NCBI GenBank assembly: GCA_945883675.1
Contig: CAMCYA010000001.1
Span: forward strand, 1 to 64,000
DNA length: 64,000 bases
Direction: 5' to 3'
Source: Bifidobacterium breve
GTDB lineage: Bacteria; Actinomycetota; Actinomycetes; Nanopelagicales; Nanopelagicaceae
Shown here: piece after piece, positions 8,344 to 16,572 of the stretch
How the letters are laid out: every line of letters begins with the position of its first letter
Position numbering within the stretch: position 1 is the stretch's first letter
Translations under genes and position numbers: made by a program
The notes under the pieces: model-generated
Seen by the model: the letters and a program-made list of their open reading frames with translations, nothing else
The model's database searches: none
Told to the model about the DNA's origin: nothing

Positions 8344-8892
8344 ATGAATGACTCCTTGCGTAACTTCCTCGAATGGATGGCCGGGACTCCCCTGCGGGTC
8401 CTGATCATCATTATTTCGGCCGGATTAGCCCAAACATTTGGCTCCCGAACAATTACACGCGCGATGAACAAATTGGCTGGGGCCGATCTAGTACCGGGGC
8501 CACGCAACATTGTTGCTCGCCAAAAAGAGCGAGCAAGCACAATCGGTGGAGTTTTATCTGCCACATTAAAAGTTGCAATCTGGATCATTGCAATTGCAAT
8601 GGCGCTAGGTGAATTTGGTTTTGATTTAGGACCACTTATCGCATCAGCTGGTGTGGTTGGTGTTGCACTGGGACTTGGCGCACAGACGCTTGTCCGAGAT
8701 GTTTTATCTGGAATCTTTATGTTGATCGAAGATCAGTATGGAGTTGGCGACAAGGTTGATGTTCTTGAAGTTCAAGGAACTGTTGAAAAAGTTGGGCTTC
8801 GAGTAACTACTGTTCGAGATAGTTCGGGCACTCTTTGGTACTTACGTAATGGCGAAATCCTAAAGGTTGGAAACAATTCTCAATCTGGTTGA
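8344..8892 (+). CDS. Short MscS-family mechanosensitive channel
   Basis: A 182-residue membrane protein. There are two to three membrane helices, then the Gly/Ala-rich pore helix GVVGVALGLGAQTLVRDVLSG, which is the MscS TM3 signature, and the start of the beta domain (VGDKVDVLEVQGTVEKVGLR). Typical small MscS proteins are about 270-290 residues. This one ends right after the beta domain (LRNGEILKVGNNS), so the C-terminal alpha/beta cage is missing. It is likely to release solutes under hypo-osmotic stress. The last 13 bases overlap glbO, which is convergent. Confidence 0.88.
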   Translation: MNDSLRNFLEWMAGTPLRVLIIIISAGLAQTFGSRTITRAMNKLAGADLVPGPRNIVARQKERASTIGGVLSATLKVAIWIIAIAMALGEFGFDLGPLIASAGVVGVALGLGAQTLVRDVLSGIFMLIEDQYGVGDKVDVLEVQGTVEKVGLRVTTVRDSSGTLWYLRNGEILKVGNNSQSG

Positions 8893-9254
8893 TTCACCAT
8901 GGCATCTGCTGCAAGCTCTAGGTAGTCCCATAGTTGTTCTTTTAGCTCTTCTTTAATCTCAACACCATCTATGGCAGTTTTCATTGCACGCAACCAGGCA
9001 TCTCGCGCTGCAATACCAATTGTGAATTGGCTATGGCGCATTCGAAGTCGTGGATGGCCTCGATTTTCTTGATACGTTGTTGGTCCGCCCCAATACTGAG
9101 AGAGAAACCACTGCAATCTCTGGGCTGCGCCCTTCATGTCATCATCTGGATACATAGGACGCAAAATTGGATCGGTTGCAACCACGGCGTAAAACTGGGA
9201 TGTTAAATCTGCAAAAAATGCATCTCCGCCTACTTGTTCATAAAAATTACTCAT
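8880..9254 (-). CDS. glbO: Group II truncated hemoglobin (trHbO type)
   Basis: A 124-residue globin. It starts FYEQVGGDAFF, typical of trHbO, with the B10 tyrosine in SQFYAVV, the proximal histidine in RMRHSQFTIG, and the G8 tryptophan in RDAWLRAM. Group II truncated globins bind oxygen with high affinity and are linked to peroxide or NO chemistry. Length is normal. It overlaps the end of the mscS-like gene on the other strand. Confidence 0.93.
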   Translation of the reverse strand: MSNFYEQVGGDAFFADLTSQFYAVVATDPILRPMYPDDDMKGAAQRLQWFLSQYWGGPTTYQENRGHPRLRMRHSQFTIGIAARDAWLRAMKTAIDGVEIKEELKEQLWDYLELAADAMVNQPD

Positions 9255-9275
9255 ATAGTTAGCTCGCTAATCTAC

Positions 9276-10520
9276 TCATGCGGCAGATTTACTAGATGCC
9301 CGGCTTGTTTTGATTGAATACATTGCAAGAATTAAAATTGGAATCGAAGAGATTACACAGAGCCATCCGTAACTTAAGGTTCCGATAATCACGCCGGCAA
9401 GTGCGCCGCCACCTGCGCCAGATAGATTCATTACAAGATCACTTGCACCCTGTGATGATGCACGGGTTTGAATATCAACGCTCTCTGATAAATATGCAGA
9501 GCCCGCGATCAAAGTACATGACCAACCTAGGCCCAATAGAAATAGACCGATTCCTAATCTAATCGCATCATCTGCTTTTGAAGTGCCTGCAATTAGAGAG
9601 GCAAGAAGCAAGATAACAAATCCTATTTGCATTACTGGCACTCGGCCGATTCGATCGCTTAGGGCACCAACTAAAGGTGAAAATACATACATTCCAAGTA
9701 CGTGCACACTTATTACTAATCCAATAACAGAGAGCGTTACATCCACATGAGTCATATGCACTGGAGTCATCACCATGACCGAAACCATGGCAACATGGCC
9801 AAATGCGATAGTTAGAATCGCAAATAAAGCTTTAGGGTTCTTTCGAATATGGGCTAGCGCTGCTTTTGTCGATTTCTTTTTTGTCTCTACTGAGTCATTT
9901 TTATGGGCAACCAAATAAGGATCTGGCCTTAAAAGAATCAAAATCACTAGAGCGGCTAGAGTCAAAGTAATCATTGAAATTAAGTAAGGCCCAACCAGTC
10001 GTGGCAGACCAAATGCTTCGGCAATGTTTCCTGAGGGCTGCATCAAGTTAGGTCCAGATACGGCTCCAATGGTTGAACCCCAAACAACAATAGAAAGTTG
10101 TTTCGCTCGCGTTTTATCAGTTGCTAGATCTATTGCTGCAAAGCGTGCCTGGTATCCAGCAGCTGACGCAGAACCAACTAAAAATGCTCCCATTAACAAC
10201 AAGACAACATTGTTTTGTGCTCCCCCGGCGATTGCAATAATCGATCCGATTGCACCAGCGATATATCCACTAGACAACGCTAAACGACGCCCACCTTTTG
10301 CAGTTAAGCGAGCTAAAGGAAGCGCCATTGCTGCAGCACCTAAAACAGCACTTGTTCCGGCTAATCCTGCAAGAGTTTCCGAATCAGTAATTGATGCAAC
10401 TAAAAGGGATCCAGCAGCAATTGTCCCAGCGATACCCACACCATTTAGAACCTGCGAGAGTGCAAGTGTCTTAACGACTTTGCGTTGAATCTCGGATTCA
10501 CTTACTTCTAGGTGAGGCAT
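9276..10520 (-). CDS. MFS transporter
   Basis: A 414-residue protein with about 12 hydrophobic segments. The cytoplasmic loop motif GALSDRIGRVPVM lies between TM8 and TM9, and ARLTAKGGRR occupies the equivalent loop after TM2. A charged central loop (HKNDSVETKKKSTK, around residue 210) separates the halves. These features fit an actinobacterial drug:H+ antiporter-like exporter, but the substrate is unknown. It follows glbO at a 21-base distance on the same strand. Confidence 0.85.
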   Translation of the reverse strand: MPHLEVSESEIQRKVVKTLALSQVLNGVGIAGTIAAGSLLVASITDSETLAGLAGTSAVLGAAAMALPLARLTAKGGRRLALSSGYIAGAIGSIIAIAGGAQNNVVLLLMGAFLVGSASAAGYQARFAAIDLATDKTRAKQLSIVVWGSTIGAVSGPNLMQPSGNIAEAFGLPRLVGPYLISMITLTLAALVILILLRPDPYLVAHKNDSVETKKKSTKAALAHIRKNPKALFAILTIAFGHVAMVSVMVMTPVHMTHVDVTLSVIGLVISVHVLGMYVFSPLVGALSDRIGRVPVMQIGFVILLLASLIAGTSKADDAIRLGIGLFLLGLGWSCTLIAGSAYLSESVDIQTRASSQGASDLVMNLSGAGGGALAGVIIGTLSYGWLCVISSIPILILAMYSIKTSRASSKSAA

Positions 10521-10593
10521 TAGTAAATCCTACTACTAGGCAGTTGATTACATAGCAAGTGAAGTGTGCTCAGATCTAAATGTGGCGTGAGTA

Positions 10594-10998
10594 CTACTTT
10601 TCGAGATATTGCGTGAGAAATTTACGCTCGTCATCGCTAAGTGGCCGCGATTTCTTTGTCTCTATAGAAACAGCTACTTGAACACTCTTTACGCGAGCAA
10701 CCAATACGCCCTTATCAAAGATCTCACATGTCATCACAAAAGATGAGTTACTAATTGAATCAACCCAAAGGACTACATCAACAAAGTGGCCACCTTCATA
10801 AATTGGCGCAATGAAATCTACTTCTGCGCGGCCAACAACCATCGCAATAATCGATGGTGGCTCATCTTTTCCATCAAACTGAACTGTGGACCATTGAAAC
10901 CGCGCCTCTTGGGCATAAACCAAGTATTTGGCGTTATTTACATGGCCAAATGCATCAACATCGTCCCAACGAACAAACTGCTTACATTCATACTTCAT
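10594..10998 (-). CDS. Hotdog-fold acyl-CoA thioesterase
   Basis: A 134-residue protein of the 4-hydroxybenzoyl-CoA thioesterase family. The catalytic signature is VDAFGHVNNAKYLVYAQEAR, with Asp and His-Val-Asn in the expected positions near residue 15. Members hydrolyse acyl-CoA thioesters; here probably a medium or long acyl-CoA, but chain length cannot be inferred. It lies directly downstream of ettA on the same strand (28-base gap), an arrangement frequent in actinobacteria. Confidence 0.9.
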   Translation of the reverse strand: MKYECKQFVRWDDVDAFGHVNNAKYLVYAQEARFQWSTVQFDGKDEPPSIIAMVVGRAEVDFIAPIYEGGHFVDVVLWVDSISNSSFVMTCEIFDKGVLVARVKSVQVAVSIETKKSRPLSDDERKFLTQYLEK

Positions 10999-11026
10999 TA
11001 TCTGGTCAACTTTCTATGCTCTATTA

Positions 11027-12694
11027 CTAACGTGTTAGTTTTCTATAAGTCATGCGGTGAGGCCTAGATGCTTCGGCGCCCAATCGTTCAGTTTTGTTTG
11101 CTTCATAACTTTCGAAGTTTCCTTCAAACCAGAACCACTTTGCATCGCCTTCATAGGCCAAGATGTGTGTGGCCACTCGGTCTAGAAACCAACGATCGTG
11201 AGAGATCACAACGGCGCATCCAGGAAACTCCAACAACGCATTTTCTAGAGATCCTAAAGTTTCAACATCAAGGTCGTTTGTTGGCTCATCAAGGAGCAAC
11301 AGGTTTCCACCTTGCTTTAACGTGAGTGCCAAGTTCAAACGGTTGCGTTCTCCGCCGGATAAAATTCCCGCAGCTTTTTGTTGATCCGGGCCTTTAAAAC
11401 CAAAACAAGAAACATACGCCCGAGATGGCATCTCTACTTGGCCAACCTTAATAAAGTCTTGTCCATCAGAGACAACTTCCCACAGTGACTTCTTGGGATC
11501 AATTCCGCCACGGCTCTGATCCACGTATGAGATCTTTACTGTTTCTCCGATCTTTACTGTTCCAGAATCAGGTTGTTCCATGCCCATTAAAGTTTTAAAT
11601 AGTGTTGTTTTACCCGCACCGTTTGGTCCGATGATTCCAACGATTCCATTTCGTGGCAACGTAAAGGACAAGTCATCAATTAAAACTCGATCGCCAAAGC
11701 CCTTAGTTAAATTGTTAACTTCTATAACAACGTTACCCAGGCGAGGACCAGGTGGAATTTGAATCTCTTCAAAATCTAACTTACGAAGCTTGTCTGCCTC
11801 TGATGCCATCTCTTCATAGCGGGCAAGACGGGCTTTAGATTTTGCCTGGCGACCCTTTGCATTTTGTCGAACCCACTCCAGCTCTTCAGTTAAACGCTTT
11901 GCGCGCTTTGCATCTTTTTGCCCTTCAACTTTAAGACGGGCTGCTTTTGTTTCAAGATACGTTGTGTAGTTACCTTCATATGGATATGCGCGGCCTCGGT
12001 CTAACTCCAAAATCCACTGCGCAACATTGTCCAAGAAATATCTATCGTGCGTAATTGCAACTACTGCGCCGGCATATTTATTAAGGTGTTGCTCTAACCA
12101 CAAAACAGACTCTGCATCTAAGTGGTTTGTAGGCTCATCAAGGAGCAATAAATCTGGAGCTTGCAGAAGAAGTTTGCACAGTGCAACGCGGCGCTTTTCA
12201 CCTCCGGATAAAACAGAAACATCAGCATCAGCCGGTGGACAACGAAGTGCATCCATTGCTTGCTCTAACTGTGAATCAAGCTCCCATGCATTTCGATGAT
12301 CAAGTTGTTCTTGCAGCTCGCCCATTTCGGCCAGCAACTTGTCATAGTCTGCATCTGGATTTGCCATCTCTGCGCTAATCTCATCAAAGCGTGCAAGCAT
12401 TGCAACTGTTTCTGCAACACCCTCTTTAACGTTATCAATAACGCTTTTTGATTCATTGAGAACCGGCTCCTGCATCAGAATTCCGACTGTGTAGCCAGGC
12501 GTTAGATATGCCTCACCATTTGATGGTTGCTGCAGTCCGGCCATGATCTGCAAAACCGTTGACTTACCCGCACCGTTGGGACCAACAACACCAATCTTGG
12601 CGCCGGGATAAAACATAATTGTGACGTCATCAAGAATGACCTTGTCACCGTGCGCTTTACGCGCCTTCTTCATCGTGTAAATGAACTCAGCCAT
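11027..12694 (-). CDS. ettA: Energy-dependent translational throttle protein EttA (ABC-F)
   Basis: A 555-residue soluble ABC-F ATPase with two nucleotide-binding domains. Each has a Walker A (GPNGAGKST, GPNGAGKTT), a signature (LSGGEKRRVALC, LSGGERNRLNLA) and a Walker B ending LLLDEPTNHLD or LLLDEPTNDLD. The linker between them (about residues 240-320; KDAKRAKRLTEELEWVRQNA) is the ribosome-contacting P-site tRNA-interaction motif. EttA gates entry of initiating ribosomes into elongation according to ATP/ADP. Length matches EttA exactly, and there are no membrane segments. Confidence 0.95.
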   Translation of the reverse strand: MAEFIYTMKKARKAHGDKVILDDVTIMFYPGAKIGVVGPNGAGKSTVLQIMAGLQQPSNGEAYLTPGYTVGILMQEPVLNESKSVIDNVKEGVAETVAMLARFDEISAEMANPDADYDKLLAEMGELQEQLDHRNAWELDSQLEQAMDALRCPPADADVSVLSGGEKRRVALCKLLLQAPDLLLLDEPTNHLDAESVLWLEQHLNKYAGAVVAITHDRYFLDNVAQWILELDRGRAYPYEGNYTTYLETKAARLKVEGQKDAKRAKRLTEELEWVRQNAKGRQAKSKARLARYEEMASEADKLRKLDFEEIQIPPGPRLGNVVIEVNNLTKGFGDRVLIDDLSFTLPRNGIVGIIGPNGAGKTTLFKTLMGMEQPDSGTVKIGETVKISYVDQSRGGIDPKKSLWEVVSDGQDFIKVGQVEMPSRAYVSCFGFKGPDQQKAAGILSGGERNRLNLALTLKQGGNLLLLDEPTNDLDVETLGSLENALLEFPGCAVVISHDRWFLDRVATHILAYEGDAKWFWFEGNFESYEANKTERLGAEASRPHRMTYRKLTR

Positions 12695-12722
12695 GGAATG
12701 AAACCTTAGTGGAAGTGGCGGG

Positions 12723-12728
12723 TAGACT
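12723..12728 (+). promoter_or_regulatory. Candidate -10 box of tRNA-Arg
   Basis: TAGACT in the context GGTAGACTT lies about 22 bases before tRNA-Arg. The same GGTAGACTT occurs at 13431-13439 before tRNA-His, so it may be a shared tRNA -10 element. No convincing -35 box was seen. Confidence 0.4.
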
Positions 12729-12750
12729 TAGCATTGACGACCCACTACAA

Positions 12751-12824
12751 GCGCCTGTAGCTCAGTCGGATAGAGCACCCGCCTTCTAAGCGGGTTGTCG
12801 CAGGTTCGATTCCTGCCAGGCGCG
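12751..12824 (+). tRNA. tRNA-Arg(TCT)
   Basis: A complete cloverleaf: acceptor GCGCCTG/CAGGCGC, D-stem GCTC/GAGC, anticodon stem CCCGC/GCGGG with loop CTTCTAA (anticodon TCT), T-arm GCAGG/CCTGC with TTCGATT, and discriminator G at 12824. CCA is not encoded. The orn start codon begins two bases after the last tRNA base. Confidence 0.95.
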
Positions 12825-12825
12825 C

Positions 12826-13425
12826 ATGGCTAATGAACAAGCAAACCTGATCTGGATCGACTGCGAAATGACGGGGCTTTCTCTTGAAAAAGATGTCCTT
12901 GTCGAGATCGCTGTTCTGGTAACTGATTCAGAGTTAAATGTAATCGGTGATGGCGTAGATGTGGTCATTAAGGCAACGCCAGAACAGTTAGCCGGTATGA
13001 ATGATTTTGTAACAGCGATGCACACAACATCTGGATTAATCACAGAGATCCCAAATGGGATAACAGTCAAAGAGGCAGAAGACCGCGTCATTGCCTATTT
13101 AGAAAGTGCATCAACACAGCCAGGTAAATCTCCATTAGCCGGAAACTCAGTTGGCGTTGATCGCACTTTTATCGCACGTGATATGCCACGTTTAAATGAG
13201 TATCTGCATTATCGAACAGTTGATGTCTCATCTATAAAAGAGTTAACAAGACGTTGGTTTCCAAAGGCCTACTTCAACGCCCCAGCAAAAACCGGTAACC
13301 ACCGAGCCCTTGGCGACATACAAGATTCGATTGCAGAGTTGGTCTACTACCGTCAGGCTGTGTTCAACTCGACTGCAGATTCTGATGAAAACACCGCAGT
13401 AAAGCAGGGGCCAACCACCCCATAG
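12826..13425 (+). CDS. orn: Oligoribonuclease
   Basis: A 199-residue DEDDh 3'-5' exoribonuclease that degrades 2-5 nt RNAs and pGpG. The motifs are ExoI WIDCEMTGL, ExoII in GNSVGVDRTFIARDMPRL, and ExoIII HRALGDIQDSIAEL with its catalytic His and Asp. The ATG is two bases downstream of tRNA-Arg, so there is no room for a Shine-Dalgarno outside the tRNA. Processing of the tRNA 3' end would yield an almost leaderless orn mRNA. The C-terminal extension after residue about 185 (ADSDENTAVKQGPTTP) is dispensable-looking. Confidence 0.95.
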   Translation: MANEQANLIWIDCEMTGLSLEKDVLVEIAVLVTDSELNVIGDGVDVVIKATPEQLAGMNDFVTAMHTTSGLITEIPNGITVKEAEDRVIAYLESASTQPGKSPLAGNSVGVDRTFIARDMPRLNEYLHYRTVDVSSIKELTRRWFPKAYFNAPAKTGNHRALGDIQDSIAELVYYRQAVFNSTADSDENTAVKQGPTTP

Positions 13426-13449
13426 AAACGGGTAGACTTTGCAACTCAT

Positions 13450-13526
13450 GGTGGACGTAGCTCAGCTGGTAGAGCACCCGGTTGTGGTCCGGGATGTCGC
13501 GGGTTCGAGCCCCGTCGTTCACCCCA
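13450..13526 (+). tRNA. tRNA-His(GTG)
   Basis: Acceptor GTGGACG pairs with CGTTCAC, with the extra G(-1) at 13450 opposite discriminator C (13523), as expected for tRNA-His. Anticodon stem CCGG(T)/(T)CCGG has loop TTGTGGT (anticodon GTG), and the T-arm is GCGGG/CCCGT. CCA is encoded at 13524-13526. Confidence 0.95.
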
Positions 13527-13579
13527 AGTTTTCGTTGTTACATCCGTAGCAATTTTTAAATCAATGCAATGAGAAAGTT

Positions 13580-14071
13580 GTGAGCATGATCTTTGATGTG
13601 ATCATTGAAATCCCAGCTGGCTCACGCAATAAATACGAAGTTGATCACGTTACTGGAGAAATTCGACTTGATCGCATGCTCTTTACATCTACTCGCTATC
13701 CCTATGACTATGGCTTTGTGAAAAACACATTGTCATTAGATGGCGATCCTCTTGATGCTTTAGTCATGCTTGATGAACCAACTTTTCCTGGTTGCGTTGT
13801 GTCAGTTCGCGCAATTGGAATGTTTAACATGACAGATGAGGCTGGCGGAGATGACAAATTGCTCTGTGTTGCAGCCGGAGATATTCGTAAAGAACTACTT
13901 CAAGATATAAAAGATGTTCCAGAGTATGAACTCTCTGAAATTCAACACTTCTTTGAAGTCTATAAAGCATTAGAGCCAGGCAAAAGTGTGAGCGGAGGCA
14001 ACTGGGTTAATCGCGCCGAGGCCCTCGCCGAAATCGAGCGATCTCGCGATCGCTTCAAGAAATCTCACTAA
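13580..14071 (+). CDS. ppa: Inorganic pyrophosphatase (family I)
   Basis: A 163-residue soluble pyrophosphatase that pulls biosynthetic reactions forward by hydrolysing PPi. The active-site segments are [13 protein letters not shown] at residue 9, RYPYDYGFV near 39, the signature DGDPLDALV (residues 52-60) with three metal-binding aspartates, and [14 protein letters not shown]. The reading frame opens at GTG 13580; an in-frame ATG at 13586 is also possible. AGAAAG lies upstream. Length is normal for actinobacterial enzymes. Confidence 0.95.
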   Translation: MSMIFDVIIEIPAGSRNKYEVDHVTGEIRLDRMLFTSTRYPYDYGFVKNTLSLDGDPLDALVMLDEPTFPGCVVSVRAIGMFNMTDEAGGDDKLLCVAAGDIRKELLQDIKDVPEYELSEIQHFFEVYKALEPGKSVSGGNWVNRAEALAEIERSRDRFKKSH

Positions 14072-14186
14072 TACCTTCAGACTTTCGCATACTTTCTAAG
14101 GGCGATATTTGAGTGTCGCAGATGTGCATCTAGACCAATATTGCTGATAGGTTTCCACCTGCGTTCAAGCACTTAGGTGCAAGATC

Positions 14187-14259
14187 GGGTTGTTAGCTCA
14201 GTTGGTAGAGCAAGGCACTCTTAATGCCTGGGTCGGGGGTTCGAGTCCCTCACAACCCA
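14187..14259 (+). tRNA. tRNA-Lys(CTT), anchor of a repeat/cassette array
   Basis: Acceptor GGGTTGT/ACAACCC, D-stem GCTC/GAGC, anticodon stem AGGCA/TGCCT with loop CTCTTAA (anticodon CTT), T-arm GGGGG/CCCTC with TTCGAGT, and discriminator A at 14259. CCA is not encoded. The last 21 bases plus the next C (14239-14260) recur at 15474-15495 and 16385-16406, and in a diverged form at 18194-18212. Confidence 0.95.
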
Positions 14260-14270
14260 CTTAAAGTCGG

Positions 14271-14304
14271 GTAGTTCCTCAGAAATATCGGAACTACTTC
14301 TTCT
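14271..14304 (+). terminator. Terminator of tRNA-Lys
   Basis: GTAGTTCC (14271-14278) and GGAACTAC (14290-14297) form a perfect 8-bp stem followed by TTCTTCTTAT. The right arm contains the stop codon of the convergent protease gene. Confidence 0.75.
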
Positions 14305-15316
14305 TATATCCCTTTGGACACTTAGCGTTTGGACCAGATACTTTTTTGGTTAACTTACCTTTTACACAGGTTTTAGAAGAGGCCGGCTTACTAGTCGCAC
14401 TCTTTTTAGGTGGAGCTTGCTGTGCCAAAAAAGCTTCAGCTTGCTTGATTAAATCTAAATGCTTATAGATTGGAGAAAAAACAGCAAGCTCTCGTGGGTG
14501 TTTTTCATTCGGAGGAGTATTGGTTGCTCCACAGGCATAGAAATTCAATCCAGTTGAAAATGCTTGCCCTACATAAAAAACTTCCCCTTTATAGGTAGTT
14601 GTCATCCCACTACCAGAGTCACCAGGACACGATGAAAGATTTGTTAATAATGTTTCTTTTGCTACATCGGTAAGTTGCTGACCTTGCAACCATGGAAAAT
14701 CAGACTTAGGAGCCAAGTTGGATCTCATAATTCTTGGAAGCTCACTTGGACTTTTATTGGGATTATTCCGATCCTCAGGACATGGATTCTTCTGCCCGGG
14801 ATCACAACGATCTCGATACTCACCGTATCCATGGAAAACTACCTCTGCTCGTGCCTTGACTAATTCAGCCTCAATTTCTGCAGTCATCAACTTTGCTGGA
14901 GAGATAGTAGCTAATTCTTTATCTAAAACAAGAACAATAAAGTCGTTAAACCCACCCATTGATGATTTTTTATAGTCGCCTACAAAAGTCTTAATGACCT
15001 TTGCCCTACCTTCAGCATTCTTTGTTGAAGAGTTAGGTTTACCTACAGTTATATACTTAGGTTCAATCAAAACGCGATCACCATTGGCCTCAAAACGGTA
15101 ATGGGAATGTGCAGCGCTAAAGACAATACGTGGTGAATATAAGAATCCACTCCAGCCGGCCATCAAGTTAACTTCTGCGGGACCTTGCTGCCCAAAGATT
15201 GGAACTGCTCGGGGATTATTGAGATTGACTGGCGCATTTAATCCAGCCTGAGCGATAGGGGCGGAGGAGAAAATCAGCGCGCTCATAGCCAAAAGGGCTA
15301 GAGCAACTTTGCGCAT
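14294..15316 (-). CDS. Secreted trypsin-like serine protease
   Basis: A 340-residue protein with a signal peptide (MRKVALALLAMSALIFSSAP, cleavage near AQAG). The catalytic triad is visible as His70 in VFSAAHSH, Asp125 in FNDFIVLVL and Ser234 in SSCPGDSGSG, matching family S1. A Pro/Lys/Ser linker leads to a C-terminal module CVKGKLTKKVSG...KCPKGYKKK, also present in the protein at 19490. It probably acts outside the cell on proteins. Expression looks leaderless, because the -10 box ends five bases before the ATG. It is the first unit behind tRNA-Lys. Confidence 0.88.
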   Translation of the reverse strand: MRKVALALLAMSALIFSSAPIAQAGLNAPVNLNNPRAVPIFGQQGPAEVNLMAGWSGFLYSPRIVFSAAHSHYRFEANGDRVLIEPKYITVGKPNSSTKNAEGRAKVIKTFVGDYKKSSMGGFNDFIVLVLDKELATISPAKLMTAEIEAELVKARAEVVFHGYGEYRDRCDPGQKNPCPEDRNNPNKSPSELPRIMRSNLAPKSDFPWLQGQQLTDVAKETLLTNLSSCPGDSGSGMTTTYKGEVFYVGQAFSTGLNFYACGATNTPPNEKHPRELAVFSPIYKHLDLIKQAEAFLAQQAPPKKSATSKPASSKTCVKGKLTKKVSGPNAKCPKGYKKK

Positions 15317-15321
15317 AGCTC

Positions 15322-15349
15322 AATTTAACAGCCAATCTTTCTCTGTCAA
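15322..15349 (-). promoter_or_regulatory. Promoter of the trypsin-like gene (leaderless)
   Basis: On the minus strand TTGACA (15344-15349) is separated by 16 bases from TAAATT (15322-15327), which is followed by GAGCT and the ATG at 15316. The expected transcription start coincides with the start codon. Confidence 0.65.
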
Positions 15350-15381
15350 GAGTTTTGAAGAACCCAATTTCCCGATATCGA

Positions 15382-15495
15382 GTTCAAAATCTAGTAATTG
15401 TCAGACCCAATCCCTAATATGGGTTGTGGATCAAGATCAATTGAATCCATATGTGGCCAATGAAGGATATGTAGTTCGAGTCCCTCACAACCCAC
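15382..15495 (+). repeat. Array repeat copy 1, ends in tRNA-Lys 3' end
   Basis: A 114-base element nearly identical to 16293-16406, with about five differences. Its last 22 bases equal the tRNA-Lys T-loop to acceptor end. GGGTTGT at 15421-15427, the same as the tRNA-Lys 5' acceptor strand, can pair with the terminal ACAACCC, and the stretch between them and including both is 74 bases, almost the length of the tRNA. It looks like a displaced attachment junction with a conserved flanking arm. Confidence 0.85.
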
Positions 15496-15523
15496 ATTTG
15501 AATACCAGGGGAATCAATGCTGG

Positions 15524-16204
15524 CTACTTGATTATTTTTGTGAGTGTCGGTATCAATCTGTTGAGACTCTTAACGGGATTTGCCAAAGTAAAGATATAAA
15601 CCATATATCCGGCCAGTGCGACCCAAGAGTTAAGTAGGCAGGTAGCTACAAGAACAATTCCCAACAATGCTGGGAAGCCATTGAATATTAGAAGGGCTTT
15701 GTTTTGATACTCTCTTGACTTACTTGTCAAAATGAAATCATCAGTCCAGTTGATTGTTACATCACCTTTAATCATGAGAAGTACAAGTCGTTGAATTGAA
15801 GCAGTCCAGTACTGACCAAAGAGGCAAATGCCAAAGTAGAAAACTCCCCATTTCATATTTGGAGTATTTAGATTTTCAGCAAGAATAGCCGCACCAAATG
15901 GCATCAACGCCACCCAACCAAGCGTTAAACCATGGTTCCAAACTATGAATGTACTTGTTCCTACTACGTATTGACTTGTTACGTGATATTGATACCACCA
16001 GGAAAATAAGACAAAAAAGCTAAGAGCGTAAGCAAAAAAAATCGGCCAATGTTCAAACATTGCGGCATTAAAGTCTTCGCTCTTGCTTATTCCATGTGCC
16101 AAGCTGAGAACATCTAGCCCTAGGAGGGTCAGTGCAATGGAAAACACACCATCGCTTAATGTGTCAATCAATTTATGACTGATGTGCTTGATTTGCATGG
16201 CCAT
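15524..16204 (-). CDS. TMEM175-family potassium channel-like membrane protein
   Basis: A 226-residue protein with six hydrophobic segments. The first helix carries the family signature SDGVFSIALTLLGLDV (DUF1211/TMEM175; the conserved F-S-D/E-G-V-F-x-I-A-x-T-L-L pattern), which forms the pore constriction in bacterial homologues. The ATG at 16204 is chosen because GGAGA lies six bases upstream; a TTG at 16222 would add six residues. Length fits bacterial members, which have one repeat and assemble as tetramers. It is the second unit of the tRNA-Lys array. Confidence 0.85.
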   Translation of the reverse strand: MAMQIKHISHKLIDTLSDGVFSIALTLLGLDVLSLAHGISKSEDFNAAMFEHWPIFFAYALSFFVLFSWWYQYHVTSQYVVGTSTFIVWNHGLTLGWVALMPFGAAILAENLNTPNMKWGVFYFGICLFGQYWTASIQRLVLLMIKGDVTINWTDDFILTSKSREYQNKALLIFNGFPALLGIVLVATCLLNSWVALAGYMVYIFTLANPVKSLNRLIPTLTKIIK

Positions 16205-16292
16205 GTGGGTCTCCGATTCCAAGTGGACTTGGGAGAAAAATAACTGAGGACCTTTAGAAATACACGGACTCGCCCAAATCCATCCTAAATCT

Positions 16293-16406
16293 GTTCAATA
16301 TCTAGTAATTGTCAGACCCCATCCCTAATATGGGTTGTGGATCAAGATCAATTGAATCCATATGTGGCCTATGAAGGATACGTAGTTCGAGTCCCTCACA
16401 ACCCAC
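16293..16406 (+). repeat. Array repeat copy 2, ends in tRNA-Lys 3' end
   Basis: A near-identical partner of 15382-15495, 911 bases away. The conserved block starts GTTCAATATCTAGTAATTG and ends TCACAACCCAC. Both copies share the internal GGGTTGTGGATCAAGATCAA segment. Confidence 0.85.
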
Positions 16407-16572
16407 TTATGTAGGTAAATCCGAGGGCTATGTCCAAACCTTGGATGTGGTTCAAACCTTTGAATAGTGGATATATCTGCCAAACCTTTATTTCCAGTAT
16501 TTGATCTCTTGACTCCTTAATTCAAAAGGAGAAGATGATGTTAGTTAGTGAATATGCAACGGAAGTTATAAA

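Noticed and set aside
10024..10488. A 154-codon plus-strand frame inside the MFS gene
   Set aside because: Antisense shadow; the minus-strand frame has clear MFS motifs and membrane helices.
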